Of a stretch of 64,000 nt of DNA, positions 17,633-26,052 are shown piece by piece. The stretch spans positions 124,001 to 188,000 of the forward strand of contig CACWYB010000001.1 in NCBI GenBank assembly GCA_902765005.1. Direction: 5' to 3'. A model generated the notes under the pieces. The model searched no databases. It worked only from the letters and a program-made list of their open reading frames with translations, and was not told where the DNA came from. This stretch comes from an uncultured Eubacteriales bacterium (GTDB lineage Bacteria; Bacillota; Clostridia; Christensenellales; CAG-138). Position 1 is the first letter of the stretch; each line of letters starts with the position of its first letter. A program made the translations under genes and the position numbers.

Positions 17633-17809
17633 TCGATTAAACCGCACGGAGGCCATTTTTCATGAAGACTATACGCCGAACAGCTTCTGGAACAGTTCCA
17701 TACTGCAATCCGCGCTCAAATCGAATAATAAGAAAAAGCGTTTTTCTTTTGCAGAAGATATGCTATACTGAATGATAAAGTATAGGGGAGTAAAGTTGCA
17801 GGCAGCAAT

Positions 17810-20338
17810 ATGAAAAAGAACTGGATGCTCATCGGAAACATAGCAATCGTGCTGGCAATACTGGCACTGATCCTGTTCTACGTGCGGAGCGAACAGGAGA
17901 AGATGCTTGTGTCCGAAACAGAGGCGTTCGGGAATATGACTGTGGCAATGGAAAGTGTCACGACGAATTACCTCATCGGAGAGCAGCAGGTTTGCAACAG
18001 CTGGGCAAATTACCTGAATGCAAATGATCTGATCGTAGAGGACGCGATTGCATTCGTGCGTGATTCGATAATCTCGCCTGAAATCATGGCGCACATCCTG
18101 TTTTCCGAGTCAGACGGCTTTGCGGGCATATCCACGACGGCGAGGGCAGGAACCACGAGTTTTGACGTGTCGTATAAGAATATCGCTGCCTTCGGGAACG
18201 ACCTTGAGAAACTGCTCGAGCGGAACGGCACAGTCCGCGTGACGCGCGCGTACACGAACCCGACGAACGCCATTCAGTCCATCGCGTTCTGTAATGAGAT
18301 TACCGTGCGCCGGAGCGCAGACGCTTCTCCAGAGCGGGCGGTGTTGCTTAGGATCGTTCCGGTCTCGTCGCTAGAGAAAAAATGGACGTTCCCGACCGAG
18401 GACTATCAGAGTGCGGAGCTCTCACTGATCGATACAGCGGGCAATTATATCCTACGTGGACACTCGTTCAAAAATTCCAATTTTTTCGAATTTTATCGGT
18501 CTTACAACAGCCCGACAAGTAGTGAGCTCGACCGTGTGACTGCAAGTATAGATGGCGACTCGGGTGTGCTGACAATGCGGAACTCCTCCGGCACAGAGAG
18601 CCTGGTTGCACATACGCGAATCAACTCGACAGACGACTGGGTTCTGGTTACGATGATTGGTATGGAAGCGCTCGGGTATAGGGAGGTCAGCTGGACACTT
18701 GCGGGGATTATCGCGCTGGGGCTTTTGCTCCTTCTCATATTCAATCTTTTCAGCATGCAGCAATTTAACCGAGAGCTTCGTGCTGCAGCAGTAGCGGCTG
18801 ATCGTGCCAACCAGGCAAAGACAGACTTCCTCTCCACGATGTCGCACGATATCCGAACGCCAATGAATGCGATCATCGGATTGACCACGATCGCTGCCAA
18901 AAACGTGGAGGACACCGCCGCGGTGCGCGAAAACCTGCGCAAGATCAGCCTTGCAAGTAACCATCTACTGACACTGATCAACGACATTCTCGATATCTCA
19001 AAGGTCGAAAGCGGCAAGCTTACGCTGAGCCCCGTTACGTTCTCAATTGTCGAGTGTGCGGAAAACCTCGTGAACATCTCGCAACCGATGGTCAAGGCAA
19101 AGGACATTGATTTCAATTTTCGTGTGAGCCGTTTTGAGCACGAATATCTGTTCGCGGATCAGCTCCGCATCAACCAGATTTACATTAATCTTTTGTCCAA
19201 CGCGATCAAGTATACCGAGCCGGGCGGACGCGTCTGTGTCGAACTGCATGAGACGGAGAGCGAGAATGGGAAGAGTGCGAAGATCACCTACATTGTAGCG
19301 GACACCGGCATGGGCATGACACCGGAGTTCATGGCACGAATGTATCAACCGTTCTCGCGGCAGACAGATAGCCGGGTAAACAAAATTCAAGGCACCGGGC
19401 TTGGACTTGCAATCACAAAGCAGATGATCGACCTGATGGGCGGGACGATAGACTGCAAGAGTGAGGTCGGCAAAGGCACGACGTTCACTGTGACGCTTGA
19501 TATCCCGCTGGCGGACAAGCTAACTGACGATCTAATGTTGCCGCAGATTCGCGTGTTGCTCGTGGATGATGACGAAGTTTTGCTTGAAACCGCAAAGGAT
19601 ACGCTTAAATCGATCGGTGTTCAGGCGGATACGGTACAAAGCGGGGAGGACGCAGTGCGTGCGGTGCAGGCGAACGGTCCGTATCGGGTTGTGATCCTCG
19701 ACTGGAAGATGCCGGACATGGATGGCATCGAAGCCGCAAAGAGGATTCGCGCCGCTGTGGGAAACGATGTGCCGATTCTGCTCATATCGGCTTACGACTG
19801 GTCGGATATAGAGGATGTTGCAAAGGCTGCCGGTGTGAATGGGTTTATCAGCAAGCCTCTGTTCCGCACGACGCTCTATGACAAGCTCAATGAGCTGCTT
19901 GGCAGTGAAGAGAAGCGTGATACTGAGGACGACACGACTGACCTTGCGGGGATGCGGATCCTCATAGCGGAAGATAACGACGTCAACTGGGAGATCATTT
20001 CCATGTTGCTCGGAATGCAGGGAATTGAAACTGAGCGCGCAGAAAACGGTAAGGTGGCGGTGGAGCGGATGCAGAGTGCTCCTGACGGCGCGTACGCGCT
20101 CATATTCATGGATGTGCAGATGCCCGTGATGAACGGCATCGAGGCGACCAAGGCGATTCGCAGACTCGATAATCCATGGGCTGCATCGATCCCGATCATT
20201 GCGATGACAGCGGACGCATTCAGCGAGAACGTCGCAGAGTGCCTTGCGGCAGGCATGAATGGACACATCGCTAAGCCGATCGATATGAAGCTGGTCATGA
20301 AGGAAATTAAACAGATCAAGGAGGAATCGAAAGCATGA
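17810..20338 (+). CDS. Hybrid sensor histidine kinase with two receiver domains
   Basis: An intact 842-residue membrane kinase. Helix at ~8-26; extracytoplasmic sensor ~27-285 (Cache-like by layout); second helix ~288-315; HisKA with His346 in FLSTMSHDIRTPMNAI; HATPase with VADTGMGM and GTGLGLAI; receiver 1 with Asp631 in VVILDWKMPDMDG; receiver 2 with Asp768 in LIFMDVQMPVMNG. It would autophosphorylate on an outside cue and pass phosphate to its own receivers; no HPt or DNA-binding domain follows, so the output partner is elsewhere. Its last 4 bases overlap a solute-binding lipoprotein gene, suggesting ligand sensing through that protein. It resembles the frameshifted kinase upstream, but codon use is GC-richer. 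Confidence 0.9.
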   Translation: MKKNWMLIGNIAIVLAILALILFYVRSEQEKMLVSETEAFGNMTVAMESVTTNYLIGEQQVCNSWANYLNANDLIVEDAIAFVRDSIISPEIMAHILFSESDGFAGISTTARAGTTSFDVSYKNIAAFGNDLEKLLERNGTVRVTRAYTNPTNAIQSIAFCNEITVRRSADASPERAVLLRIVPVSSLEKKWTFPTEDYQSAELSLIDTAGNYILRGHSFKNSNFFEFYRSYNSPTSSELDRVTASIDGDSGVLTMRNSSGTESLVAHTRINSTDDWVLVTMIGMEALGYREVSWTLAGIIALGLLLLLIFNLFSMQQFNRELRAAAVAADRANQAKTDFLSTMSHDIRTPMNAIIGLTTIAAKNVEDTAAVRENLRKISLASNHLLTLINDILDISKVESGKLTLSPVTFSIVECAENLVNISQPMVKAKDIDFNFRVSRFEHEYLFADQLRINQIYINLLSNAIKYTEPGGRVCVELHETESENGKSAKITYIVADTGMGMTPEFMARMYQPFSRQTDSRVNKIQGTGLGLAITKQMIDLMGGTIDCKSEVGKGTTFTVTLDIPLADKLTDDLMLPQIRVLLVDDDEVLLETAKDTLKSIGVQADTVQSGEDAVRAVQANGPYRVVILDWKMPDMDGIEAAKRIRAAVGNDVPILLISAYDWSDIEDVAKAAGVNGFISKPLFRTTLYDKLNELLGSEEKRDTEDDTTDLAGMRILIAEDNDVNWEIISMLLGMQGIETERAENGKVAVERMQSAPDGAYALIFMDVQMPVMNGIEATKAIRRLDNPWAASIPIIAMTADAFSENVAECLAAGMNGHIAKPIDMKLVMKEIKQIKEESKA

Positions 20339-21630
20339 AAGCAATGACGAGGCTTCCGGCGCTTTGCGCCATCTTTGCGCTCCTCTTTCTCTTGACGGCG
20401 TGCGGCACAGGCAAGACGACGCAGCCGGAAAGCGAAGGGTTTACACCGAAGCTCGACTCTCAGACGGAGGGCTCGATCACCGTTGTGGGGCATTACAACA
20501 ATTTCGAAGCGCTCGAAGCGGAGTTCGCGCGCTTTGCGACGTATTATCCGAACGTAAAGCTGACCTATACATATCTCGACGGATTCAGCAAAATCCTGTC
20601 TACCGCGCTTACGAGTGCTGAAGCACCTGACATTTTCTTTACCTATCCGTGGATGGGCAGCTGGACGGACGGCGAACAGATCTTTGCAGCATCGGAAAAC
20701 CTTGCCGATCCGGCACTTGGGATCGATCTTAGTTGTGTGCGCGAAAACCTGTTGAAAAAGGATGACAAGGGGCAGGTGTTGAGCGTTCCGATCTATACCA
20801 CGACCTACGGGATGCTTGTCAACGAGGATCTGTTCCAAAAAGAAAACATCCCAGTGCCTTCGACTTATTCAGAACTGCTCTCAGCCTGCGATGCGTTCCA
20901 AAAGGCGGGCTATGCTGCCCCCATCCTCGCATACAATAGCAGCGGTGAATTCCTCTATCCGCTCTACTATCCGTATTTTTGTGGACAGATTCAGGGCAAC
21001 GAAGCGGCGATTTCCGAGCTGAATGCATTAAAACCCGAAGCGGGAAAATATATTCGGGAGATGCTCGATTTGACGGCTGACTTTATGAGCCATGGCTACC
21101 TGGACCTTGCGGCTTGCAGTGCGCTCGAGAACAACTATGACGCAGTGATCATGCGGTTTTTTGAAGGCGATGTACCGATGATGCTCGCAACGGGCAATAC
21201 GGTTTCGGGCACGGAGAAGCGGGAAGCGAAATCCGAAGCGTTCACGCAACATCCGTTCCGTTACAGCTTCCATCCGGTTCCTTCCACTGAGCAGGGCGGC
21301 TATTTTGTCAACACCGTTTCAATTGGCTTTGCGGTCAATCGAAACAGCGCGAATCTCGACCTCGCCAATGAGTTCATGCGTTTTTTGGTCAGCACAAATG
21401 AGCTGAACCTTATGGCAAAGGCGAAGCGCATGGTCACGCCCTGTGCGGACATGTCGCTCGACAGAGTTTATGCGCCGTTTGAAAAGCTTGACAGCAGTCG
21501 CATGATCAATCTATCAGAGCTTGGGCTCTCTGATGCTGCTGCGTCCCAGGTATCCCACGCCGGGTGGCAGGTCAGCAATGGGCTCATGAGTGTTGACGAA
21601 GCGGTCGCAGCTTTTGGAGCAATTGAGTAA
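20335..21630 (+). CDS. Extracellular solute-binding lipoprotein (ABC family 1 type) without permease
   Basis: A 431-residue lipoprotein: signal peptide with lipobox LLTAC (Cys23), then a type 1 solute-binding fold (SITVVGHYNNFEALEAEFARF; APDIFFTYPWMGSW; LSVPIYTTTYGMLVNEDLF; VSIGFAVNRNS), the pattern of carbohydrate-binding proteins. It is translationally coupled (ATGA overlap) to the hybrid kinase, and no ABC permease or ATPase follows. The parsimonious reading is that it is a ligand-binding accessory of the kinase, not a transport component, though an unlinked transporter is possible. Sugar or oligosaccharide ligand is likely by family. A hairpin (21724-21753) may end the unit. Confidence 0.85.
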   Translation: MKAMTRLPALCAIFALLFLLTACGTGKTTQPESEGFTPKLDSQTEGSITVVGHYNNFEALEAEFARFATYYPNVKLTYTYLDGFSKILSTALTSAEAPDIFFTYPWMGSWTDGEQIFAASENLADPALGIDLSCVRENLLKKDDKGQVLSVPIYTTTYGMLVNEDLFQKENIPVPSTYSELLSACDAFQKAGYAAPILAYNSSGEFLYPLYYPYFCGQIQGNEAAISELNALKPEAGKYIREMLDLTADFMSHGYLDLAACSALENNYDAVIMRFFEGDVPMMLATGNTVSGTEKREAKSEAFTQHPFRYSFHPVPSTEQGGYFVNTVSIGFAVNRNSANLDLANEFMRFLVSTNELNLMAKAKRMVTPCADMSLDRVYAPFEKLDSSRMINLSELGLSDAAASQVSHAGWQVSNGLMSVDEAVAAFGAIE

Positions 21631-21723
21631 GGCTGTCATGGAAATGCTTTGATCGTCATCAATAAAAAAATATACTCACTAATAATATAGTAAGGCTCAA
21701 TATCAATAGTTGGGATTCCCTAC

Positions 21724-21753
21724 GCGGTGCGGCTCATACTGCACCGCAGTTTT
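21724..21753 (+). terminator. Possible terminator after the solute-binding protein gene
   Basis: GCGGTGC (21724-21730) pairs perfectly with GCACCGC (21741-21747) around a 10-nt loop, followed by AGTTTT. The T run is short. Confidence 0.5.
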
Positions 21754-21997
21754 GCATCCCAAACCCTGCCATAGCGGTGGAGTGCGTGGAGGGTAACCGG
21801 TGAGATAGCAAAAGCACCTGATATGCTATAGTGAAAGCGCAATCCGCCGATAACACAAGAGTAGCACATCAGGCGGGCACCTTTGTGCAAAATTGGAATA
21901 ATGTCAGTATATTCCTCCCGCTCCGATACGCAGTTTTGCAGTGACCGATGCAGACGGCATTACCGGCTCCGGCACAAGGGCGAGGAGTAAAGATAAG

Positions 21998-22028
21998 CGG
22001 AGCGCGCACCGACCAGGTACGCGCTCCG
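21998..22028. terminator. Hairpin between convergent units
   Basis: CGGAGCGCG (21998-22006) pairs with CGCGCTCCG (22020-22028), a 9-bp perfect stem. No strong T tract on either side, so its role as a terminator is uncertain. Confidence 0.4.
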
Positions 22029-22045
22029 ATCCTCGTTTTCTGTCT

Positions 22046-22300
22046 TCACTCCGAAATAAACTCCCCAATCAGCGTCTGACCTGCTTCCAGTACGCCCGTC
22101 ACGACAGTTGCGATATAAGGAGCTATACACGCTCCGATTCCCACCGCGAACACTCGGATCGTCAGAAAGGGCTCAAACCCCAACACCAGGTAGGCAGCGC
22201 TGATCAGGAGCAACAGCATCCCGACCACCCGAAGCACAACAGACGCGATACCCGTGGCGATAAGGCTTGTCCATTTCAGCAGAAAGTGGTTTGAAACCAC
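22046..22300 (-). CDS. Possible small hydrophobic membrane protein
   Basis: An 84-residue open frame from a GTG, rich in hydrophobic residues with two predicted helices (SLIATGIASVVLRVVGMLLL and FAVGIGACIAPYIATVVTG). The composition looks like a genuine membrane protein, but the start is a GTG without a clear ribosome site and I recognise no family. It lies in the otherwise gene-poor gap at the right edge of the low-GC region. It could be a fragment of a former mobile element gene. Confidence 0.3.
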   Translation of the reverse strand: MVSNHFLLKWTSLIATGIASVVLRVVGMLLLLISAAYLVLGFEPFLTIRVFAVGIGACIAPYIATVVTGVLEAGQTLIGEFISE

Positions 22301-22358
22301 CCTCTACAGCACAACTCTCCGAAGAGAAAAAAGCGGCAAAATAAAACCGTCAAACCCG

Positions 22359-23174
22359 TCACTTATAGCTGTGCACCCCGGGCAGCAGGGTGTTCACGCC
22401 GATATACGTGAAGATCACGCACACGAACCCCGCCACGGCGAACACGGCGGCGGCCTTCCCCTGCCAGCCCTTGCGGATGCGCAGGTGCAGGTAGATGGCG
22501 TACACCAGCCAGGTCACCAGCGACCAGGTCTCCTTCGGGTCCCAGGACCAATAGCTCCCCCATGCCCGCTCGGCCCAGATGGCTCCGGTGAGGATGGTCA
22601 GCGTGAGGAAGAGCAGCCCCAGCGACACGCTCCGGTAGCTGAGCATATCCAGCTTCTCCCGGCTGGGGATATGCTGGTCCAGGAATCCGCTCTCCTTCAT
22701 CCTGTCCCGCATGAGGAAGATGATCCCCAGCACGAAGGACACGCCGAAGGCCCCGTAGGCGATGATGGCCGTGGACACATGGAACCCCAGCCAGTTGCTC
22801 TGCAGGGCGGGCATGAGCTCATGGATCTCCTTGGACTGCATGGCGGCGTACCCGATGATGAGAAAGATCACCGGCGCGGCGAAGGCCCCCAGCAGCGGGA
22901 ACCTGAACCGGCGGATGAAGATGAGGCTCACCAGGCACAGCCCCCAGGCGAAGGCCGTGGCGAACTCATACTGGTTGGTCATGGGCAGCCGCCCCGAGGC
23001 GATGCCCCGCAGGACGATGGCCCCCGTGTGGAGCACCAGCCCCAAAAGCTGCACCCCCTGGGCCAGCTTCCCGACGCCCTCCTTCTTGGCCGCCACGAAC
23101 ACGAAATACAGGATCATGGCCCCGAAGTAGAGCAGCAGCACCCCATAGAACAGCACGTTTTCCACTTGAATCAT
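22359..23174 (-). CDS. ccsA: Cytochrome c biogenesis protein CcsA/ResC
   Basis: A 271-residue polytopic membrane protein with about eight helices and the haem-handling tryptophan-rich motif WGSYWSWDPKETWSLVTWL. With ResB it forms the System II (Ccs) synthetase that carries haem across the membrane and attaches it to CXXCH cysteines of apocytochromes. The start MIQVENVLFYG overlaps the resB stop (ATGA), so the two are co-translated. It is last in the run that begins at rnfC. The only c-type cytochrome in the window, nrfA, lies directly upstream of resB and is its obvious client. ResA/CcdA thiol-reducing partners are not in this window. Confidence 0.9.
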   Translation of the reverse strand: MIQVENVLFYGVLLLYFGAMILYFVFVAAKKEGVGKLAQGVQLLGLVLHTGAIVLRGIASGRLPMTNQYEFATAFAWGLCLVSLIFIRRFRFPLLGAFAAPVIFLIIGYAAMQSKEIHELMPALQSNWLGFHVSTAIIAYGAFGVSFVLGIIFLMRDRMKESGFLDQHIPSREKLDMLSYRSVSLGLLFLTLTILTGAIWAERAWGSYWSWDPKETWSLVTWLVYAIYLHLRIRKGWQGKAAAVFAVAGFVCVIFTYIGVNTLLPGVHSYK

Positions 23175-24472
23175 TTTGCTTCTCCTTTGCTGTCGCGGTC
23201 CACGGCCTGAGAAAAGGCCTCTTTGAACAGGGCGCCGCCCTTTCGGCTCCGGCCGTACAGCGTCCAACCGCCCGCCTCATCGGCCACGGCCCAGACCTTC
23301 ACCGGCTGCAGGTAAAAGGCCAGCAGCAGCCCCAGCATGACGATGAGCCCGCCCGCCAGGGCCAGCTCCTCAAACCGATCCTGCTTCACCTGCAGGAGCG
23401 TATAGCTTTGGGGCTCGGAGAAGGAGATGGCGTAGTCGTTGACGGTGATGGGCCCCTCCGCCGGCTGCCAGTAGTTCATGCCCACCATCCGCTCCTGATA
23501 GTAGATGGAATAGAGGTAGGCCGGGTTGCGCATGACCCCGGACAGGGTGGCGGGCCCCACGCCGGGCTGCAGATAGAAATCGGGATAAAAGGCGTTGAGA
23601 TAGACCACGAGCCCGGGGGCGTCCGCGATCTCGATGCCCTCCCCGGCGCAGACCACGGCGGTCTGCAGCGGCGTTCCCGCCTCCTCCACGCTGATGCGGG
23701 CGGCGTAGCCCGTGGAGTTCTGGTACACCTTCATGCCGTAGAGCCGGGCGGGATGGTTCACGGACACGGTGGCGCTCTGGCTGTCGGGGACGGCGGTGGA
23801 CCCCTGGGGCGCCCGGAACAGGGACACGTCCGCCACATACTGCTCCACCGTGTCGTCCGGGCGGAGCTTCACCTGAAAGTCGTCGATGGTCAAAAAGAAC
23901 CCGGAGTCGCCCACGGCCTTGGTGTCCCCCTTCACGCCGTAGACCGTCCACTCCCGGTGGGTCATCTGCCCCAGAGCGAAGCCCAGTATCAACAGCAGGA
24001 TGCCCAGATGGCACACCCAGGGTCCCCACAGGCCCAGGCGGTTTTTGCCGGCGAACAACACTTTTTTGCTCTCGATCTCCCGCTCCTGAAGCTGGGGGAG
24101 TCTGAGCCGATTAAAGACGGGCAGCGGATCGGCCACGGCCTCCGCCGTCACGTCCGCCGGGCCGGCCAGGGCCGCGCCAATATCCCCCTCCGCCCGGGTC
24201 CGCTCCAGCAGGGGCTTGAGGCGGATCAGATTGCAGAAGATCAGGTTCCCGCAGAGGAAGGCGGTGAGGGCGATGAACCACCAGCTGTGGAAGGCGTCGT
24301 CCAACCCCAGGGCCACGATGAGCGCCGCCTTCCGCTCCGAATAAGCGGAAGCGTACCAAGCGTAGCTTTGGCCCTGGGTGATGAAGCTGGCCACCACGCA
24401 GGCCGCCGCCAGGATCACCAGCAGCAGGATCGCGAACCGCATGGAGGATAGAAATTTCAGGAGTTTTTTCAT
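23171..24472 (-). CDS. resB: Cytochrome c biogenesis protein ResB
   Basis: A 433-residue membrane protein of the ResB/Ccs1 family: helices near residues 10-30, 65-85 and 155-175, a large extracytoplasmic domain (~180-375), and a C-terminal helix (~383-403). Recognisable are MRFAILLLVILAAACVVASF at the N-terminus and HLGILLLILGFALG at helix 3. It works with CcsA to deliver and ligate haem to c-type cytochromes outside the membrane. It follows nrfA by 269 non-coding bases and overlaps ccsA by 4 bases. The larger gap may hold its own promoter, but I see no convincing one. Confidence 0.85.
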   Translation of the reverse strand: MKKLLKFLSSMRFAILLLVILAAACVVASFITQGQSYAWYASAYSERKAALIVALGLDDAFHSWWFIALTAFLCGNLIFCNLIRLKPLLERTRAEGDIGAALAGPADVTAEAVADPLPVFNRLRLPQLQEREIESKKVLFAGKNRLGLWGPWVCHLGILLLILGFALGQMTHREWTVYGVKGDTKAVGDSGFFLTIDDFQVKLRPDDTVEQYVADVSLFRAPQGSTAVPDSQSATVSVNHPARLYGMKVYQNSTGYAARISVEEAGTPLQTAVVCAGEGIEIADAPGLVVYLNAFYPDFYLQPGVGPATLSGVMRNPAYLYSIYYQERMVGMNYWQPAEGPITVNDYAISFSEPQSYTLLQVKQDRFEELALAGGLIVMLGLLLAFYLQPVKVWAVADEAGGWTLYGRSRKGGALFKEAFSQAVDRDSKGEAK

Positions 24473-24686
24473 AGAAACCCATTAAAATATGCACCCTTCA
24501 CCAGGTGCAAAACACAGTCAAAACCTTCACTTCGTTTGGTTTCTCGTTGTTTTGCCCATGCTTCGCCTCGCTGTATCTGCCACAGGCAGCGCTCAGCTCC
24601 GCATCCTGAAAGAAAGGGTGCATCCCAAAGAACTTCAAGAAGAATCCTTGCTTTCGCAGCAGTTTTCACTTTTCTTCTTAAGCTTT

Positions 24687-24730
24687 TCTTTTTGCGCCGC
24701 TTTTACTTTTCACCGAAAAGAAAAAGCGGC
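24687..24730. repeat. Dispersed 18-bp repeat, copy 2, within a long hairpin
   Basis: The 18-mer TCTTTTTGCGCCGCTTTT (24687-24704) matches copy 1 at 9428. Here it forms the left part of a 16-bp nearly perfect stem (24696-24711 with 24715-24730, one mismatch) in the gap after nrfA on the minus strand. Without a following T run it may attenuate transcription or protect the mRNA end. Confidence 0.55.
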
Positions 24731-24741
24731 ATAGAAAAGAA

Positions 24742-26040
24742 TTATTTCCCCAAGAGCGCCATGCCCTCCTGGATCTTCTGCTCGGCCACATCCAGGCAGT
24801 GGAAGGCCAGGTCGGAGTTGTGGGCGCCCTCGGCGTTCTCCACATAGCAGAAGTCGAAGAACCACTGGGCCTCCCGGTACACCTTGCGCACCGCGTCCAG
24901 CTCCTCCTCGCTCATCTCTCCCTCTTCCACGGCCGCCGCCAGGGCGTCGTTGAACGCGGCCAGGGCGTTGCCCACCTCGGTCTCCCGGGCGGTGACCCGC
25001 TCCTGGAGCCGGTGGACCATGTTCACCATATCCGTATCCTTATGGCAGGTGGCGCAGTTGGCGAGCAGGGTTTCATTCTCCAGGGGGCTCACCAGCAGGT
25101 GGCTGTGGTAAACGGTGCCGTCCTCCGCCTCCTCCAGGGGCATATGGCAGTCGGCGCAGTTCAAGAGCGCCGCGTGCTTGCCGGCAAGGTAGGTCTCCAT
25201 CTCCGGGTGCTGGGCCTTGAGGAGCTTAGCGCCGGTGCTGGGCTGGACCCAGTCATAGAAGCCCACGGTGCCGTCAGGCAGGACCATGCTGTCGTAGTAG
25301 GCCAGGATCGCCTCCGGGGTCATGGTCTCCACGCTGCTGTAGGGCATCATGGTCTCCTTGTCCGCGGGGGTGAAGTAATACTCGATGTGGCACTGGCCGC
25401 AGGACAGGGTGGCCGGGTCAATGGCCTCGGTGTTCTGCCCCAGGGCCTTGGTCACATAGCTGTGGGTGACCACCAGCTTGCCCGCGTCCCCGGCCTCGTT
25501 CCCGTGGCAGGTGTAGCAGCTGACGTTCTCCTCCATAAGCGCCATGACCTCCTCAAAGGGCATGGTGTACACGCCCACGCCCTGGTCGTTCACCAGCTTG
25601 GCGAAGTTGGGCGTTTTGCAGGTCAGGCAGTTGGCCATGGGATGGGGCCGCGCCGTCTTGCCCACGTCTTCCAGGGTGTACTCATGCCCCCGGGCGGAGC
25701 CGTAGTCCTTGGCGAAGCCGTAGCCCTCGTAGATGTTGACCAGGTAGGGATCCTGCTCCAGATAGTCCACCACGTAAGTGTTCTTTTTGTTGTCGCCCAT
25801 GGTGGCCACGATGTCGGGGTAGGCGGCAGCCCAGTCGGCGGCGTTGATGGTGCCGTCCTTGCTGGAGGCGGCCGGCGCGTCCACCGTCTTATAGGTGATA
25901 TCGCTACGGGTCAGGGGGGTGGTCCGCTCCACATGGAACAACAGTTTTTCGCCGCCCACGATGCCGCCCAGCAGCAGCACCGCCAGAATGACGACAGCCA
26001 GGCCGATGAGCAGCTTTGCCGCCTGATTTCTCTTTTCCAT
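24742..26040 (-). CDS. nrfA: Ammonia-forming cytochrome c nitrite reductase (pentaheme)
   Basis: A 432-residue protein with an N-terminal membrane anchor (residues 9-28) and five haem-binding motifs: CLTCK at 138-142 and CXXCH at 175-179, 214-218, 295-299 and 329-333. One CXXCK plus four CXXCH is the classic NrfA pattern, the lysine ligating the catalytic haem. HIEYYF after haem 3 and HPE around residue 278 match the active-site Tyr and His region. It reduces nitrite to ammonium with six electrons outside the membrane. It lies 12 bases after rnfB, with resB/ccsA downstream, but no NrfH quinol oxidase is present. Electron delivery from Rnf is an inference from position. Confidence 0.93.
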   Translation of the reverse strand: MEKRNQAAKLLIGLAVVILAVLLLGGIVGGEKLLFHVERTTPLTRSDITYKTVDAPAASSKDGTINAADWAAAYPDIVATMGDNKKNTYVVDYLEQDPYLVNIYEGYGFAKDYGSARGHEYTLEDVGKTARPHPMANCLTCKTPNFAKLVNDQGVGVYTMPFEEVMALMEENVSCYTCHGNEAGDAGKLVVTHSYVTKALGQNTEAIDPATLSCGQCHIEYYFTPADKETMMPYSSVETMTPEAILAYYDSMVLPDGTVGFYDWVQPSTGAKLLKAQHPEMETYLAGKHAALLNCADCHMPLEEAEDGTVYHSHLLVSPLENETLLANCATCHKDTDMVNMVHRLQERVTARETEVGNALAAFNDALAAAVEEGEMSEEELDAVRKVYREAQWFFDFCYVENAEGAHNSDLAFHCLDVAEQKIQEGMALLGK

Positions 26041-26052
26041 CTTTTGCTCTCC

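Larger units (their letters stand above)
21631..22045. other. Intergenic stretch with hairpins, no convincing gene
   Basis: 415 bases without a supportable ORF. It contains a GC hairpin at 21724-21753 inside a weaker outer pairing (TGGGA 21711-21715 with TCCCA 21757-21761), an imperfect 12-bp inverted repeat CCTGATATGCTA (21817-21828) / TAGCACATCAGG (21862-21873), and a 9-bp hairpin at 21998-22028. These could be terminators or remnants of a small mobile element. I found no tRNA cloverleaf. Confidence 0.4.

Noticed and set aside
17661..17774. A 37-codon ORF after a GGAGG between the lipoprotein and second kinase genes.
   Set aside because: Too short, composition unlike a protein, and it overlaps the likely promoter region of the kinase gene.
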